Source: Yaniella flava
GTDB taxonomy: Bacteria > Actinomycetota > Actinomycetes > Actinomycetales > Micrococcaceae
NCBI RefSeq assembly: GCF_039529295.1
Contig: NZ_BAAAMN010000003.1
Span: 62,001-126,000, forward strand
Length of the DNA stretch: 64,000 nucleotides
Direction of reading: 5' to 3'
Each line of letters opens with the position of its first letter. Position 1 is the stretch's first letter. Position numbers and translations under genes: made by a program. This document shows positions 50,830 to 59,265 of the stretch, piece after piece. The notes beneath the pieces are model-generated. The model searched no databases and was not told the origin of the DNA. It worked only from the letters and a program-made list of their open reading frames with translations.

Positions 50830-53796
50830 CTACTTCGCAGTAGCATTCCTTCTAGCGCGGACTACAAGGAGCGTACCAAGGAACAGCAAGAGTGCTGCAC
50901 CCAAGACGTATGCCAGTGTAGTTGCACCGGTGGAGGCGAGAGTCGATCCGCCGGCTTGGCTGCTCGAGCCGCTTCCGTTACTTGTATTGTCGCTACTGTT
51001 TACAGCAGCCGATCCGTTAGCACCTGAATTACCGGTGCCGTTGGAATCGTTGTTGTCTCCGGTATTCACGTCGGTGTTCTCACCAGTGTTCTCCGAGGTA
51101 TTGTCCTCAGTATTCACATCCGTGTTATCCGAGGTGTTGTCCTCAGTATTCACATCCGTGTTATCCGAGGTGTTGTCCTCAGTATTCACATCAGTGTTAT
51201 CCGAGGTGTTGTCCTCAGTATTCACATCAGTGTTATCCGAGGTGTTGTCCTCAGTATTCACATCCGTGTTATCCGAGGTGTTGTCCTCAGTATTCACATC
51301 CGTGTTATCCGAGGTGTTGTCCTCAGTATTCACATCCGTGTTCACATCAGTGTTATCCGCATCATTCTCAGCAGTATTCACATCAGTGTTATCCGCATCA
51401 TTCTCAGCAGTATTCACATCAGTGTTATCCGAGGTGTTGTCCTCAGTATTCACATCAGTGTTATCCGAGGTGTTGTCCTCAGTATTCACATCAGTGTTAT
51501 CCGAGGTGTTGTCCTCAGTATTCACATCAGTGTTCACATCGGTGTTATCCGCATCATTCTCAGCAGTATTCACATCAGTGTTATCCGAGGTGTTGTCCTC
51601 AGTATTCACATCCGTGTTCACATCGGTGTTATCCGCATCATTCTCAGCAGTATTCACATCAGTGTTATCCGCATCATTCTCAGCAGTATTCACATCAGTG
51701 TTATCCGCATCATTCTCAGCAGTATTCACATCAGTGTTATCCGAGGTGTTGTCCTGAGTATTCACATCCGTGTTCTCACCAGTGTTCTCCGAGGTATTGT
51801 CCTCAGTATTCACATCCGTGTTATCCGAGGTGTTGTCCTCAGTATTCACATCCGTGTTATCCGCATCATTCTCAGCAGTATTCACATCAGTGTTATCCGA
51901 GGTGTTGTCCTCAGTATTCACATCAGTGTTATCCGCAGTGTTTACTTCGGTATTGTCTGCCGTGTTGTCATCAGTTGAATCGTCGGCTGCAACAGTAAAA
52001 TCGACCGAATCAGTGGTCGCACCGTCAGTTGCGGTAACTGTGTAGTCACCAGGTTCAACGTCCTCGAACTGTGTGGTCCAAGAACCATCCGCTTCAGCGG
52101 TTACTTCGGAGGTTTGGTCTCCAAGTGTGACATCGAGAGTGGCGCCCGGCTCGGCAGTACCAGTCACAGGTACGGATGTCCCTGTGATGGTTTCGCCGTC
52201 ACTGGGATCGGTGATTTGAACAGGCTCTGCTTCTTCTGCGACTGTGCCACGAACGGTTGATGAGGCGATATTGACCTGTGCCAGCTCTGTTGCAGGCAAT
52301 AGCGTCACCTGAAGCGCACGCACCGTGGAGGTGCCTGGACCCAGGTCTCCTTCTTCAGGTTGTGCATTGACAGTCACTGCGACAACTTGGTTGACGACTC
52401 CGAGTACAGGACCTACAACCTCAGTAGCTAGTGGACCAGTAATGTCATCGACGACAGATTCAAGATCAGTCAGGACGTCCAAGGTTTCACCAAGCGTACC
52501 GCCCACAAGGTTGAATATCAGGTCACCAAGCTGGCTCTCCGAGCCTAGCCCCAACGCATCAAGGACAGGCCCGAGGAGGTTGCCAAGTAGGCCACCATTG
52601 ATATCAATCGCGACAGTATTCTCAGCTTCACCACTCAATATATCTGCCAGATTCGCATTAAGCGTTATATCAATGGTACCCAGCGCCCCACCAAGAGCTT
52701 CCAATTCAACGTCGAGACCGAGTTCCGTCGCCTCGATTGTGTCCTGAAGGTTCGTAACGATCTCGGTGACAACATCGGTAACAGCTTGAGTGACACCATC
52801 GGTAATTGCCGCGATCACTTCACCGCTCAGCAATTCTGAGTTTGCCGGCATCTCGTTAAGGTTGGGCAGACTATCATCGGAAGCAAGGAGCGTTCTCAGA
52901 TCAACGTTGACCGCGCCAGTGGTGAGATCAACTGTGACGCCGCTTGATTGACCGATGACCTCATCAGGCAGTAACGCAGATAGATCTGGAGCACGGAACG
53001 TAACGTCCGTGCTCAGGCTTGCCACGAGACCCAGGTCAAGACCTTGTGACAGTGCATTTTCTAGAGTCCCACCCAGGCCATTCAGAGTTCCCTGAAGACC
53101 ATCAACAGTAGTTAACAAGGAGGTGTAGATATCGCCAACGGCAGGGCTCTCTAAGTTCAGAGTTGCTCCGGCCACCTGGTAATCAGATACAGCTTCGCCG
53201 CCTTCTAACTGCTCAATGTTTGAAGAGAGGGCACCGAGTTCGAGACTCAGGTCCGAGACAAGGCCTTCTGTACCAGCTGGCAGCAACGCATCAAGATTGA
53301 GTGAGGCGTCAGAAGGATATGAGTCAGAACCGCCTACAGCAATTGCGCCCTGGTCAGTTACAGCACCAGAAGCAGCGTATGCGTCACCGGAATCCTGAGC
53401 CTCGGCGTATTGGTTAACAGCTCCCAGCTGGATGACGCCGTTTTCGCCAAGCAACTGAAGACCATCGCCGAGATCGATGTTTAGTGCGTTTAGCACTTCT
53501 ACACCCAGCGGGTTCGTCACTAGTGGATTTTCACCACTCGGGTTCTCTGCCAATGCGCCTTGAACTTCTGCAAGGTCATCAAGATTAACGCCTAGGGCTT
53601 GTCCGCCTAGGAATTTACCGAGCGCTTCGGAGTCATCGTCGGGCGCTGCAGCAGCAGGTGCTGCGCCGCCAACTGTCAGTCCAACGGTTGTAAGAATAGT
53701 AGTGGCGAGCGCGCCGGTGCGTTTCCAGAATCCGGTTGGTCGCCTTCGAGGTTTGTGAGTGTTGAGCCCTAAAGGTTCTTCAGGTGGAGTGTCCAC
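50830..53796 (-). CDS. Choice-of-anchor G surface protein with repeat stalk and LASTG sorting signal
   Basis: 988 residues from the GTG at 53794-53796, preferred over TTG 53817 because GGAAGG lies upstream. Order: a long signal peptide (to about 51), a ~470-residue choice-of-anchor G domain (LGVNLDDLAEV, GAVTDQGAIAVGGS, DITLNANL), an Ig-like domain (about 525-600, VTGTAEPGATLDV), a stalk of about two dozen 12-residue repeats (about 605-910: NTDVNTEDNTSD and NTDVNTAENDAD types), a Gly/Ser/Asn segment, LASTG (953-957), a membrane helix and a basic tail. LAxTG is the class E sortase motif. No sortase gene is in the window. Probably a wall-linked adhesin-like protein; its ligand is unknown. Confidence 0.88.
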   Translation of the reverse strand: MDTPPEEPLGLNTHKPRRRPTGFWKRTGALATTILTTVGLTVGGAAPAAAAPDDDSEALGKFLGGQALGVNLDDLAEVQGALAENPSGENPLVTNPLGVEVLNALNIDLGDGLQLLGENGVIQLGAVNQYAEAQDSGDAYAASGAVTDQGAIAVGGSDSYPSDASLNLDALLPAGTEGLVSDLSLELGALSSNIEQLEGGEAVSDYQVAGATLNLESPAVGDIYTSLLTTVDGLQGTLNGLGGTLENALSQGLDLGLVASLSTDVTFRAPDLSALLPDEVIGQSSGVTVDLTTGAVNVDLRTLLASDDSLPNLNEMPANSELLSGEVIAAITDGVTQAVTDVVTEIVTNLQDTIEATELGLDVELEALGGALGTIDITLNANLADILSGEAENTVAIDINGGLLGNLLGPVLDALGLGSESQLGDLIFNLVGGTLGETLDVLTDLESVVDDITGPLATEVVGPVLGVVNQVVAVTVNAQPEEGDLGPGTSTVRALQVTLLPATELAQVNIASSTVRGTVAEEAEPVQITDPSDGETITGTSVPVTGTAEPGATLDVTLGDQTSEVTAEADGSWTTQFEDVEPGDYTVTATDGATTDSVDFTVAADDSTDDNTADNTEVNTADNTDVNTEDNTSDNTDVNTAENDADNTDVNTEDNTSDNTDVNTEDNTSENTGENTDVNTQDNTSDNTDVNTAENDADNTDVNTAENDADNTDVNTAENDADNTDVNTDVNTEDNTSDNTDVNTAENDADNTDVNTDVNTEDNTSDNTDVNTEDNTSDNTDVNTEDNTSDNTDVNTAENDADNTDVNTAENDADNTDVNTDVNTEDNTSDNTDVNTEDNTSDNTDVNTEDNTSDNTDVNTEDNTSDNTDVNTEDNTSDNTDVNTEDNTSDNTDVNTEDNTSENTGENTDVNTGDNNDSNGTGNSGANGSAAVNSSDNTSNGSGSSSQAGGSTLASTGATTLAYVLGAALLLFLGTLLVVRARRNATAK
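51061..51950 (-). repeat. 36-bp tandem repeat array encoding the surface-protein stalk
   Basis: About two dozen near-identical 36-bp units of at least two main types (EDNTSD and AENDAD endings), with occasional 12-bp extra blocks (an additional NTDV). Units of the same type are almost base-identical, including synonymous positions such as CCG/CAG variants, which indicates recent slippage or recombination. All unit lengths are multiples of three, so copy number can change without breaking the frame. Confidence 0.92.
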
Positions 53797-54580
53797 AGAG
53801 GTCCTTCCGATTAGCAATATTGAACCGTTCAGGCATCCGTTGAGGATGCATGACGCGCTCTTCGACTAGGTCAGTCAACCGAGACGCGCGATCAGGCGGC
53901 GATGGATGCCAACCGGTCAGGTATGGCACATCACCACAAAGCAAGTTAGCACAATGACTCAGCAAAAACTCAGCAATTTCTAGGCTCGCAGACAGATTGA
54001 ACCTTAAACAGTTTATCTACGATGCGATTGAATGAAGTGTGAAGCAAATGTTTCACGCGGTTTCTTTTCCGCGTTTTTAACCGCGCGCAGTCTCCTTCAG
54101 ACCGAAGTAATCGAGGCATGAAAGCGACCCGTCGCGACAATATTCCAGACCTGGCGAGTGAAAGTCTTCCAGACTTGGCGTTCCCACAAATAATCACGGC
54201 GAGTTGCTACATCAGGCGGCCGTGCTCAAAGAATTAGCATCCCGATCTTTCAGCGCGGCGTTCGAACTGCGGGGTCACCGCATGTGCACCGAGTATCTCA
54301 AGCTCACCGGAAAGCTTTGCTGCCTGGGATGCTTGCGCGAGAATCGCTTCGCTCGTCCACGATGACACCGGGGTTCAAAAGGGCTGCCTGCGCAAGCGAT
54401 CTCGAGCTGTCCATCACACGTGAAAGTTGCGGACGCCCGTATCGCGTGGAGTTCAAACCTCTCACCGGACACGATTGCGTTCGTCGCACCGTGCTGCCAG
54501 CTACCGCAGCGCACGCGACACTACCAAAGGTGATGACGAAATTCTGGCCGCGGATATCCAGCTGCTTGGCTCAGGCACGA
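53797..54580. other. Long non-coding gap upstream of the surface-protein gene
   Basis: About 780 bases with no convincing gene; the open frames lack start signals and recognisable domains. Features: an inverted repeat, CGCGGTT (54056-54062) / AACCGCG (54079-54085), a smaller GTGAA/TTCAC pair just before it, and two direct copies of CCAGACNTGGCG about 25 bp apart near 54147 and 54172. It probably contains the surface-protein promoter and may hold regulatory sites or an unrecognised RNA. Confidence 0.4.
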
Positions 54581-54620
54581 CAAAGCCCCTTCTTCCAGAA
54601 GAAGATCCAAATGAAGGGGC
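54581..54620 (-). terminator. Terminator of the tRNA gene
   Basis: GCCCCTTC (54585-54592) / GAAGGGGC (54613-54620) with a 20-nt loop, followed on the minus strand by TTTG. It lies 9 bp past the encoded CCA. Confidence 0.55.
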
Positions 54621-54628
54621 AAATGTGT

Positions 54629-54705
54629 TGGTGCCTCCGATGGGACTCGAACCCATAACACAGCGATTTTAAGTCGCTTGCCTCTACCTATTGGGCCACG
54701 GAGGC
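54629..54705 (-). tRNA. tRNA with UAA anticodon and short variable arm (nominal tRNA-Leu)
   Basis: 77 nt including an encoded CCA. Acceptor GCCTCCG/CGGAGGC, a 3-bp D stem (GCC/GGC) with AGGTAGA in the loop, anticodon stem AGCGA/TCGCT with loop CTTAAAA (anticodon TAA), five-base variable region GTGTT, T arm ATGGG-TTCGAGT-CCCAT and discriminator A. The fold is complete. The anticodon would read the Leu codon UUA, which is used in nearby genes. Bacterial tRNA-Leu normally has a long variable arm, which is missing here. The identity is therefore uncertain. Confidence 0.85.
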
Positions 54706-54827
54706 GCACTCGAACATTTAGAGTTTAGCGCATCAGGTACCGTTCGACACAAAATGCGAACCCGTAATACTCGAACGTGCATCACGGCCCACTGGTTTTC
54801 CCAGCGGACCGCGATAGTTGACTCTAT

Positions 54828-56237
54828 TTAGGCGTCAGATGCTTCTTTTTTGACATCCATACGGTTTGGCAGGCGTTCTAGGCCGGCTGCTTCACGGAAT
54901 GCGTTGTGTGGTGTTTCGAGTTCTTTGACTTGAGTGGTGTCTTTACCGAAGATGATTTCGTTGATCCAGCCGCCCAAGACGCGTGAGCTGCGCTCCAAGG
55001 ATGGCATCGCGTAGTTGTGATAGAAGCGGTGTCCAAGCCATGCGGCAACACCGGAGAGTTCGATACCCAGTGGGTTCCCGACACCCTTACCTACGCCCAT
55101 ACCGGCAACTGTGCCCAGCGACTTGTGGTAGTACTCTTCAACTGCACCTTCACCGAAGCGAACTGCCATGAGGTTCTCGGCCAGGCGTGCTGCCTGACGT
55201 CCAGCGTGCTGCGCATTTGGTACACAGAAGCCACCTGGGCCGTCACCGGTCAGGTCTGGTACAGCGGCAACGTCGCCGGCTGCCCATGCACCTTCGGCCA
55301 CGCCACCTTGACCGTCAGAAACCTGCAGGGTTGGGGTGACTTCGATGCGGCCGCGTTCTTCGACTGGGAAGTCGGTGGACTTGGCCAGTTTGTTCGCTGC
55401 AACACCTGCGGTCCATACCAAGGTGTCGGCATAGAAGGAGCCAGCGTCGGACTGGTCTGACATGTTGACCAGTTTCAGGTGGTTATCAACGGCGGAGGAG
55501 AGCGAGGTGTTCAACAGCACCTCGATACCGCGGGCACGGAATTCTTCTACAACGGCTTCGGCTTGTTCTTCGGTGACCTCTGGCATGATGCGGCCCATTG
55601 CTTCGATGAGTACAACGCGTGCATCGGATTGTGCCAGACGTGGGTTCTTGGAGATTGCGGTGCGCACGAGGTCTTCGATTTCACCGATCAGCTCGGCACC
55701 GGCGAAGCCACCACCGACGACAACGAAGGTCATGGCGCGACGACGCTCGTCTGCATCCGTCATGAGTGCAGCGGATTCGATGCGCTCCAGAATTTGGTTG
55801 CGCAGCGAGACGGCTTCTTCAATACGCTTCAGACCGATGCCTGCTTCGCCGAGGCCTTCAATTGGGAACACGCGGCTGTCAGCACCGGCGGTGACGACAA
55901 CATCTTGGTATGGCAGATCGAAGGTCATACCTTCTGGGCCTTCGATGGTCGCCGTTTTACCGGCGTGCTTGATTTCAACCACTTTGCCCTGGATGACTTC
56001 GGAGTGGCGCAGGTGGCTGCGCAGGTCGACCAGTGCGTGGCGAGCTTCGATCGAACCGCCGACGACTTCTGGCAGGAAGGGTTGGTAGGTCAAATACGAG
56101 TTTGGATCCACCACGGTGACGATGCCGCCACGATCGCGGATCTTTTTCTGTAGACGTTTGGCGACGTGATAACCGCCGTAACCACCGCCTACAACGAGAA
56201 CACGGGGCTTAGGAGAAAGATGAGGAGTAATAGCCAT
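54828..56237 (-). CDS. ndh: Type II NADH dehydrogenase
   Basis: 469 residues from the ATG at 56235-56237 (AAGG 8 nt upstream); the frame extends to 56291 without a better start. It is a single-subunit, non-pumping NADH:quinone oxidoreductase on the inner face of the membrane. FAD motif GGGYGG (17-22), NADH motif VVVGGGFAGAE (about 172-182), NSYLTYQPFLPEVVGG and the C-terminal AWAAGDVAAVPD with FCVPNAQHAGRQA are visible. A hydrophobic C-terminal helix region is likely to bind the membrane. Last gene of the run eno - ftsB - ppx - subtilase - ndh. Confidence 0.92.
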   Translation of the reverse strand: MAITPHLSPKPRVLVVGGGYGGYHVAKRLQKKIRDRGGIVTVVDPNSYLTYQPFLPEVVGGSIEARHALVDLRSHLRHSEVIQGKVVEIKHAGKTATIEGPEGMTFDLPYQDVVVTAGADSRVFPIEGLGEAGIGLKRIEEAVSLRNQILERIESAALMTDADERRRAMTFVVVGGGFAGAELIGEIEDLVRTAISKNPRLAQSDARVVLIEAMGRIMPEVTEEQAEAVVEEFRARGIEVLLNTSLSSAVDNHLKLVNMSDQSDAGSFYADTLVWTAGVAANKLAKSTDFPVEERGRIEVTPTLQVSDGQGGVAEGAWAAGDVAAVPDLTGDGPGGFCVPNAQHAGRQAARLAENLMAVRFGEGAVEEYYHKSLGTVAGMGVGKGVGNPLGIELSGVAAWLGHRFYHNYAMPSLERSSRVLGGWINEIIFGKDTTQVKELETPHNAFREAAGLERLPNRMDVKKEASDA

Positions 56238-56287
56238 ACTGTCTACCTTAGTGGTCTTGAACGAACTTTGTGAAGTTTTTACCAAAG

Positions 56288-57661
56288 TCACGAATTACGC
56301 TGTGATGTTGCGCGTTTTCTGAGCATAAATATTGTGGTGGCAACCCCGCTAAGCAACAGCACACCGAAGCCAATAATCACGATGGGCTGCAGGATAGCGG
56401 GTTCTTCTTCGGGTGGTGCTGCTTCGGGCACCTCGGTTGGATAGTCGATGGGGCCGGCCGCTTCGCGTTCTTCTTCCTGGCCATCGGTCTCGTCGATTTC
56501 ACCGCGTCGGTGCAGGGTGATCCATTCTTCCATGGAGCCCATCGGATTCTCACTGACCGTGTCAACATCGGCGGTCAGCGCCGCTTCAGCATCCATGATG
56601 CCACGCCCATACAGGTTGTCGTCACCGGCACTGCCGGTATCTTCGGCTGTGGCAAGGATGCGGTTGATGACCTGCGGGGCAGACAGATCTGGATTATCGG
56701 AACGAATGAGGGCCGCCAGTCCTGCGACAAGCGGTGAGGCTCCAGAAGTCCCTGACCACTGGGTGTAGTCATCGCCCGGCACGGCACCGATCAGTGGGTC
56801 AGCCGGTGCGGCGACCCCGATGGTAATACCCTGTGTTGAGGCGTCCCAGGAGGCGCTGCCGTCTTCTTCGAGTCCAGCGACTGTCAGCACGCCGGGGATG
56901 GTAGCGGGAGCACCGACCACATCGGAACCGGAGGCTCGGTTTCCTGCGGCCACGACGACCACGACGTCGTTCTGCTCGGCATGGAGGAACGCGTCGTCCC
57001 ACGAGGTTGGCCAGTCTTGTGCTTGGGAGGCCAGCGAGATGTTAATGACGTCTGCGCCATTATCCACCAGCCAGGTCACACCGTTGGCAATTTGTTCATC
57101 AACTGATGGCACGCCTTCTACGGTGTCATCCAGTAGGACCGAAACCGAGAGCAGCTCAACTTCTGGCGCGGTACCAAGCACTCCGTCGGTGCCGTACTCG
57201 TCGACGGGTGCGACCTCTTCTGGCTCTTCGCTTGGCTCATCACTGGCTTCGTCGTCGGTGTTCTCATCATCTGAGTCCTCGTCGGCGTCCTCGTCCTCGG
57301 AGTCGTCTTCGTCCTCTTCGGTTTCGGGTGGGTCTCCGTGACCGTGCCCCGCAATAAGCGAGGCGACCTGGGTGCCGTGGGTCGGATCCGGGCCCATCGG
57401 TGTGGTGCCATCGGCTTCTCCGGTGCCCGAGGCATCGTAACCACCGACCACTTGTCCATCGAGATCCTGGTGTGTGCTGTCGACACCAGTGTCGATGATG
57501 CCTACGGTGACGTCTTCGCCACGGGAGGTCTCCCAGGCGGTGGTGAAGCCGTAGTCATCTAACCAGTATTGGTCATCGCGCCATTGGTCAGCCGCTGCAG
57601 GCGTCGCGAGCAGGGCCGTCAGCGCAATACCGGTGAGCCCGGCAAGTGCTTGTTTGTACAT
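56288..57661 (-). CDS. S8 family serine peptidase (mycosin-like) with acidic insertion
   Basis: 457 residues from the ATG at 57659-57661 (AAGG 4 nt upstream), 2 bp after the ppx stop. Signal peptide to about residue 24, subtilisin triad D57 (IIDTG), H95 (HGTQVAS) and S306 (GTSGASP), with AAGN at 238-241. A C-terminal membrane helix and basic tail anchor it, which is the mycosin layout. Between His and Ser there is an unusual ~40-residue insertion (111-150) made almost wholly of Asp, Glu and Ser. No ESX secretion genes are nearby. The start upstream at 57775 would overlap ppx heavily and is rejected. Confidence 0.87.
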   Translation of the reverse strand: MYKQALAGLTGIALTALLATPAAADQWRDDQYWLDDYGFTTAWETSRGEDVTVGIIDTGVDSTHQDLDGQVVGGYDASGTGEADGTTPMGPDPTHGTQVASLIAGHGHGDPPETEEDEDDSEDEDADEDSDDENTDDEASDEPSEEPEEVAPVDEYGTDGVLGTAPEVELLSVSVLLDDTVEGVPSVDEQIANGVTWLVDNGADVINISLASQAQDWPTSWDDAFLHAEQNDVVVVVAAGNRASGSDVVGAPATIPGVLTVAGLEEDGSASWDASTQGITIGVAAPADPLIGAVPGDDYTQWSGTSGASPLVAGLAALIRSDNPDLSAPQVINRILATAEDTGSAGDDNLYGRGIMDAEAALTADVDTVSENPMGSMEEWITLHRRGEIDETDGQEEEREAAGPIDYPTEVPEAAPPEEEPAILQPIVIIGFGVLLLSGVATTIFMLRKRATSQRNS

Positions 57662-57663
57662 GA

Positions 57664-59256
57664 TTACCTTAGAAGTGACAGTGCGATGCCGTCGAGAATA
57701 TCTTTTTCGCTGGTGATGGCTCGTGTCACGGTGTTGTTCGTGGCCGCCCGGATGTGGTCGAGCAGTTGCGCCCAAATGACCGCACCGGCACCGATCACAT
57801 CGACGCGCCCTTCGTGCATGAAACCGTATTGGCTGCGTTCTGCTCGCGTCTGACCGATGATGGTCTTCGCGGTGTCGGCAATCTGGTCGATGTCGAGTTC
57901 TGCGCCGTGGATGGCCGTTGGATCATAGGCATCCAGCTGCAGTGCTGCTGCAGTGATGGTCGTAATGGTCCCGGCTACGCCGACGACTGCATCCAAGGTC
58001 GTGAAGTCGAAGGCTTGCGGATCGAGTTCACCAAGGCGTTGCGCGAACTCGTCGTGGGCCGCGGCGAGCTGGTCTTTGGTTGGCGGATCATCGAATTGGT
58101 ATCGCTCGTGGAAGCGCACACATCCCACATCCATGGAGGTTTGGGCGCTAATCGTCGCCGCACCGTCGGCGGGGTCAATGGTGCCCAGCACGATCTCGGT
58201 CGAGCCGCCGCCTAGGTCGACGACGGCAACGTTGATCGGCCGGTCCCAGCGCGAGGTATCTAGCGCGGAGGCTGCCCCGGCGAAGGTGAGTTCTGCTTCG
58301 GTGACCCCAGTGACAACTTCCGGTGTGGCGTGGAGCCGTTGGCGAATGCCCGCGACAAATTCGTCCCGGTTGGAGACATCACGCGATGCCGAGGTGGCGA
58401 TAAATCGCGTCGGATGGGCGCCGTGCCGGGTGATTTCACGAGCGTAGTCATCGACTGCAGCAAAAGTGCGTTCAAGAGCCTCGGGGGCGAATTCCCCGGT
58501 CTGATCGACACCTTGGCCCAATCGGACGATGCGCATATCGCGGTGCAGCTCTTCGACCCCGTGCTCGGTGTCCTTCGCGATGAGTAAGCGGATGGAGTTG
58601 GTGCCCGCATCGATGGCGGCCACCGGTCCGGTCCCGGCCTCGTCGTATTGGATCGGGTTGGTTTGGCCCGACCGGCGCAGGCGCTTCGTGTGTCGCGAGA
58701 GGTCTTTTTGTGGGGCGTCACCGGTGGTGTCCCAGGCGCCTTCACACCGGCACACGGCGGGATCAAAGTCTTCGCGCATGGCGTCCAGGGCTTCATCCCC
58801 CAGCGGGTTGGCGCCGCGCCCTTCGGCCAGCGCATGCCCGACGAGCACATGGATGCATTTCACCCGCTCTGGCATCCCGCCGGCGGTAATCCCTGCGATT
58901 TCGGGGACCGGGCCCACTCCGGCCTCTTCACCGATGCGTGCCCGTGCACCCAGATATTGTTCGTGGGCCTGGCGGTAAGCGGCAGCCAGGGCCTCGTCTT
59001 CGGTCAGCCGTTGGGTCATCTCGTCCATGACGCCAGCATTTTCTAACCGTGATGCGGCGGCGGTGGCGTGTGGGTGCGACAGATAAAACGTGGTGGGAAA
59101 GGGGATGCCGTTACTCAGTCTGGGTGCTGTGGTCACCACCAGCGGGTTGCCGCACACGCAGCGCGCCCCGATTTCTACGACATCGCGGACGGGTCGGCCC
59201 AGTTGCCTCGACAGGGTATCAAGATCTTGGGCGGTTGGGTGTTTTTGATTGGTCAC
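57664..59256 (-). CDS. DUF501 - exopolyphosphatase/Ppx-GppA fusion protein
   Basis: 530 residues. Residues 1-175 match DUF501: GRPVRDVVEIGARCVCG, TAPRLSNGIPFPTTFYL, GGMPERVKCIHVLVGHALA and NPLGDEALDAM, with Cys33/35 and 169/171 that could bind metal. After a charged linker, residues 211-530 form a Ppx/GppA phosphatase starting at VAAIDAGTNSIRLLIA, with NVAVVDLGGGSTEIVLG as the second phosphate loop. The two halves are separate neighbouring genes in M. tuberculosis (Rv1025, Rv1026). No stop or start signal separates them here. It hydrolyses polyphosphate or pppGpp; which is unknown. Confidence 0.87.
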   Translation of the reverse strand: MTNQKHPTAQDLDTLSRQLGRPVRDVVEIGARCVCGNPLVVTTAPRLSNGIPFPTTFYLSHPHATAAASRLENAGVMDEMTQRLTEDEALAAAYRQAHEQYLGARARIGEEAGVGPVPEIAGITAGGMPERVKCIHVLVGHALAEGRGANPLGDEALDAMREDFDPAVCRCEGAWDTTGDAPQKDLSRHTKRLRRSGQTNPIQYDEAGTGPVAAIDAGTNSIRLLIAKDTEHGVEELHRDMRIVRLGQGVDQTGEFAPEALERTFAAVDDYAREITRHGAHPTRFIATSASRDVSNRDEFVAGIRQRLHATPEVVTGVTEAELTFAGAASALDTSRWDRPINVAVVDLGGGSTEIVLGTIDPADGAATISAQTSMDVGCVRFHERYQFDDPPTKDQLAAAHDEFAQRLGELDPQAFDFTTLDAVVGVAGTITTITAAALQLDAYDPTAIHGAELDIDQIADTAKTIIGQTRAERSQYGFMHEGRVDVIGAGAVIWAQLLDHIRAATNNTVTRAITSEKDILDGIALSLLR

Positions 59257-59265
59257 GTACTTCCT

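Noticed and set aside
51061..51950. Direct repeats resembling a CRISPR array
   Set aside because: Units are contiguous with no unique spacers and encode a protein stalk; no cas genes are present.
50690..52045. Long plus-strand open frames over the repeat array (SVFTSVLSEVLS-type sequence)
   Set aside because: They are the antisense reading of the 36-bp repeats. The repeat period is divisible by three, so any stop-free frame stays open. There is no start signal or family.
54284..54658. 124-residue plus-strand open frame in the gap before the tRNA
   Set aside because: It runs into the tRNA gene on the other strand, lacks a ribosome site and has no recognisable domain.
56238..56291. Longer start for ndh at 56291
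   Set aside because: It would overlap the end of the subtilase gene, and the added residues do not resemble the family N-terminus.
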